Part shown: piece by piece, positions 15,541 through 16,684 of the stretch
Position numbering within the stretch: position 1 is the stretch's first letter
Layout of the letters: every line of letters begins with the position of its first letter
Assembly (NCBI GenBank): GCA_028876585.1
Contig: JAGWRL010000061.1
Span: 1 to 16,684, forward strand
Source of the DNA: Pseudomonadota bacterium
GTDB lineage: Bacteria; Pseudomonadota; Alphaproteobacteria; Rhizobiales; Beijerinckiaceae
DNA length: 16,684 bases
Reading direction: 5' to 3'
Notes under the pieces: model-generated
What the model was told of the DNA's origin: nothing
Database searches by the model: none
Seen by the model: only the letters and a program-made list of their open reading frames with translations
Translations under genes and position numbers: made by a program

Positions 15541-15572
15541 GGCGACTTTCGCCTGAAAATCGGGGACTTTCG
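15541..15572. repeat. Pair of 21-bp-spaced direct repeats, possible relic of an IS end
   Basis: GGCGACTTTCG (15541-15551) and GGGGACTTTCG (15562-15572) share 10 of 11 bases at a 21-bp period; between them lies CCTGAAAATC. Shortly after, GAAAGT (15582-15587) is an inverted copy of ACTTTC. Spaced short repeats of this look occur at ends of IS21-type elements, from memory, but no transposase or paired end is visible. The region lies between a GC-rich gene and a lower-GC gene. Confidence 0.3.
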
Positions 15573-15665
15573 AGATAGGCAGAAAGTGCGGCAAGGGGCG
15601 CAATATGCGACAACCGCAAGGCGCATTTACGGGCGTAAGCGCGAAGGCAGGCGGGGGCGAATGTT

Positions 15666-16157
15666 ATGTTGACGCTGAGTAAAAGAAAGGACTTCTTGAC
15701 GCTTGGTATCATCCTGCAATTGGGGGCTTATGTCCCTGCCGCGTCGGCACAAATGGCGGTACCGGAGAAGTGGTTTTCCGCGCCGGTGCCAGAAACGCTG
15801 CTCGCACCATTTGAGCAATTCCTAAGTCGTCTTGGTGTCAAAGATGCGCGAACAATAATAAGCAAAACCGGATTTGGGTATATTGGCAACTCACATTCCA
15901 TTGGCTTTCGTATTGAAGACGATGGAACTTGCTATGCCGACAGAGACAAATGCCTGACGATCATAGGACACGTTGTGGAGCAACGGTTTTCCGCAGAAAC
16001 AATGTTCTTTGCTGGCGCAAAAGTGAGCCGCATGGATACAATGAAACAGCTTCTTGGTGTGGGAACGTTTCCTTATATTGTCTACAGGGCTAATGGGAAT
16101 GCCGATGTCGTGTTGTACGACACACCAGAAGGCTGGGTGATTGTTCCAACGAAGTGA
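15666..16157 (+). CDS. Small exported hypothetical protein of atypical base composition
   Basis: I do not recognise this 163-residue protein. It begins with a signal peptide: Lys/Arg at 6-8, a hydrophobic core LGIILQLGAYVPA, and ASA before Gln29 as a likely cleavage site. The mature part (about 135 residues) has two cysteines, Cys89 and Cys96 (CX6C), which could form a disulfide in the periplasm. No membrane segment follows and no catalytic motif is seen. ATG 15666 has GGGGGCG about 7-13 nt upstream. The gene is clearly richer in A and T than its neighbours, using codons such as AGC, ATA, GGA and AAA that are rare elsewhere in the window, which suggests recent arrival. It stands alone, with the regulator hairpin and the 21-bp repeats upstream. 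Confidence 0.6.
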   Translation: MLTLSKRKDFLTLGIILQLGAYVPAASAQMAVPEKWFSAPVPETLLAPFEQFLSRLGVKDARTIISKTGFGYIGNSHSIGFRIEDDGTCYADRDKCLTIIGHVVEQRFSAETMFFAGAKVSRMDTMKQLLGVGTFPYIVYRANGNADVVLYDTPEGWVIVPTK

Positions 16158-16277
16158 TTTGAGTGCATAAGTCAAGAATTTCGACAGCGCAATTTGACGC
16201 CCGCAAAATCAACGGGTTAGCGCGCTCAAAAATCGGCTGCAAAACCCCGCCCCCTTTCAAGCCTCGGAACCCCACCC

Positions 16278-16684
16278 CTACAGCCTCAGCTCACCATTGA
16301 CGCGGGCCAGGAACGCCGCGAGGTCGTCAGTGACGAAATCGACGAAGCCCGCCCCCGCCTCGCGGTCGCCGGGCTGGCGATGGTCGGTCTGGCCGGGCTT
16401 GGCCGTCACCATCACCGTCGTCATGCCACGCGCGCGCGGCACGATCAGGTTCTTGGCGATGTCCTCGAACATCGCGGCGCGCGCCGGATCGACCTCGTGG
16501 GCGCGGAAGAACGCGTCATAAGCTTCGTCGCGCGGTTTGGGGACGAGGCCGGCGGCGACGATGTCGAACGCCGCCTCGAACAGACCGCCGAGGCCCAGTT
16601 GCTCGACGGTGGCGAGCGCGTGCTGGCGCGAGCCGTTGGTGAAGATCAGCTTTCGCCCCGGCAGCCGGGCGATCTCCAGCGCCA
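16278..16684 (-). CDS. HAD-family pyrimidine 5'-nucleotidase, C-terminal part (5'-truncated by window edge)
   Basis: Reading the - strand from the right edge gives a continuous frame of about 135 residues ending at TAG (16280-16278). The order of motifs is that of HAD subfamily IA pyrimidine 5'-nucleotidases: LIFTNGSRQHALATVEQLGL (HAD motif II, Thr/Asn), then AAGLVPKPRDEAY (motif III Lys), then AAMFEDIAKNLIVPRARGM (motif IV, Glu/Asp). The enzyme removes phosphate from a nucleotide or a related small phosphate in the cytoplasm. The nucleophile Asp (motif I, DxD) lies outside the window. The ATG at 16472 within the frame is internal. Exact substrate cannot be told from this fragment. Confidence 0.85.
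   Translation of the reverse strand, partial: ALEIARLPGRKLIFTNGSRQHALATVEQLGLGGLFEAAFDIVAAGLVPKPRDEAYDAFFRAHEVDPARAAMFEDIAKNLIVPRARGMTTVMVTAKPGQTDHRQPGDREAGAGFVDFVTDDLAAFLARVNGELRL

Overview
This is a GC-rich window with dense gene packing. Gene content and codon use suggest an alphaproteobacterium, probably of the Rhizobiales (Hyphomicrobiales). The pointers are an iolD-iolE pair next to a FrcABC-type sugar ABC transporter, an RpiR-type regulator, and a long SAM/class III cyclase/ATPase/TPR signalling protein. The taxonomic placement is an inference from gene content.

Left part (1-4263, + strand): the 3' end of iolD, then iolE, which catalyse consecutive steps of myo-inositol breakdown. A promoter-like sequence and a three-gene importer follow (ATPase, permease, periplasmic binding protein), closed by two tandem hairpins. 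The importer probably brings in inositol or a related polyol for the iol enzymes. Next is about 700 bp without a convincing gene, then a 1099-residue cyclase/ATPase signalling protein (4977-8276).

Central part (8281-14310, - strand): this is the most unusual piece. Four genes read right to left with gaps of 27, 6 and 75 nt, so they probably form one operon: (1) a two-domain protein ending in a DUF3237 domain; (2) a protein whose sequence fits a family 1 encapsulin (linocin-M18-type, HK97-fold shell protein), with a mid-protein insertion and a 66-residue Ala/Thr/Asp repeat tail; (3) a 984-residue fusion of an FAD-dependent phytoene-desaturase-like oxidoreductase with a trans-polyprenyl diphosphate synthase; (4) an acetoacetate-decarboxylase-like protein that keeps the Schiff-base lysine and has a Pro/Ala-rich N-terminal extension. 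My hypothesis is a protein nanocompartment devoted to isoprenoid or other hydrophobic-metabolite chemistry. Proteins 1 and 4 share an N-terminal LRDL-(4 or 5 residues)-RAR motif that could be an encapsulation signal. This cargo/shell combination is not one I recognise from described encapsulin systems.

Right part (14311-16684): a divergent RpiR/SIS regulator (an IolR-like role is plausible given the iol genes), a GC-rich hairpin, a 21-bp repeat pair that may be a relic of an insertion-sequence end, a small exported protein of visibly lower GC, and the 3' part of a HAD-family pyrimidine 5'-nucleotidase on the - strand. I saw no tRNA, rRNA, CRISPR array or intact mobile element.
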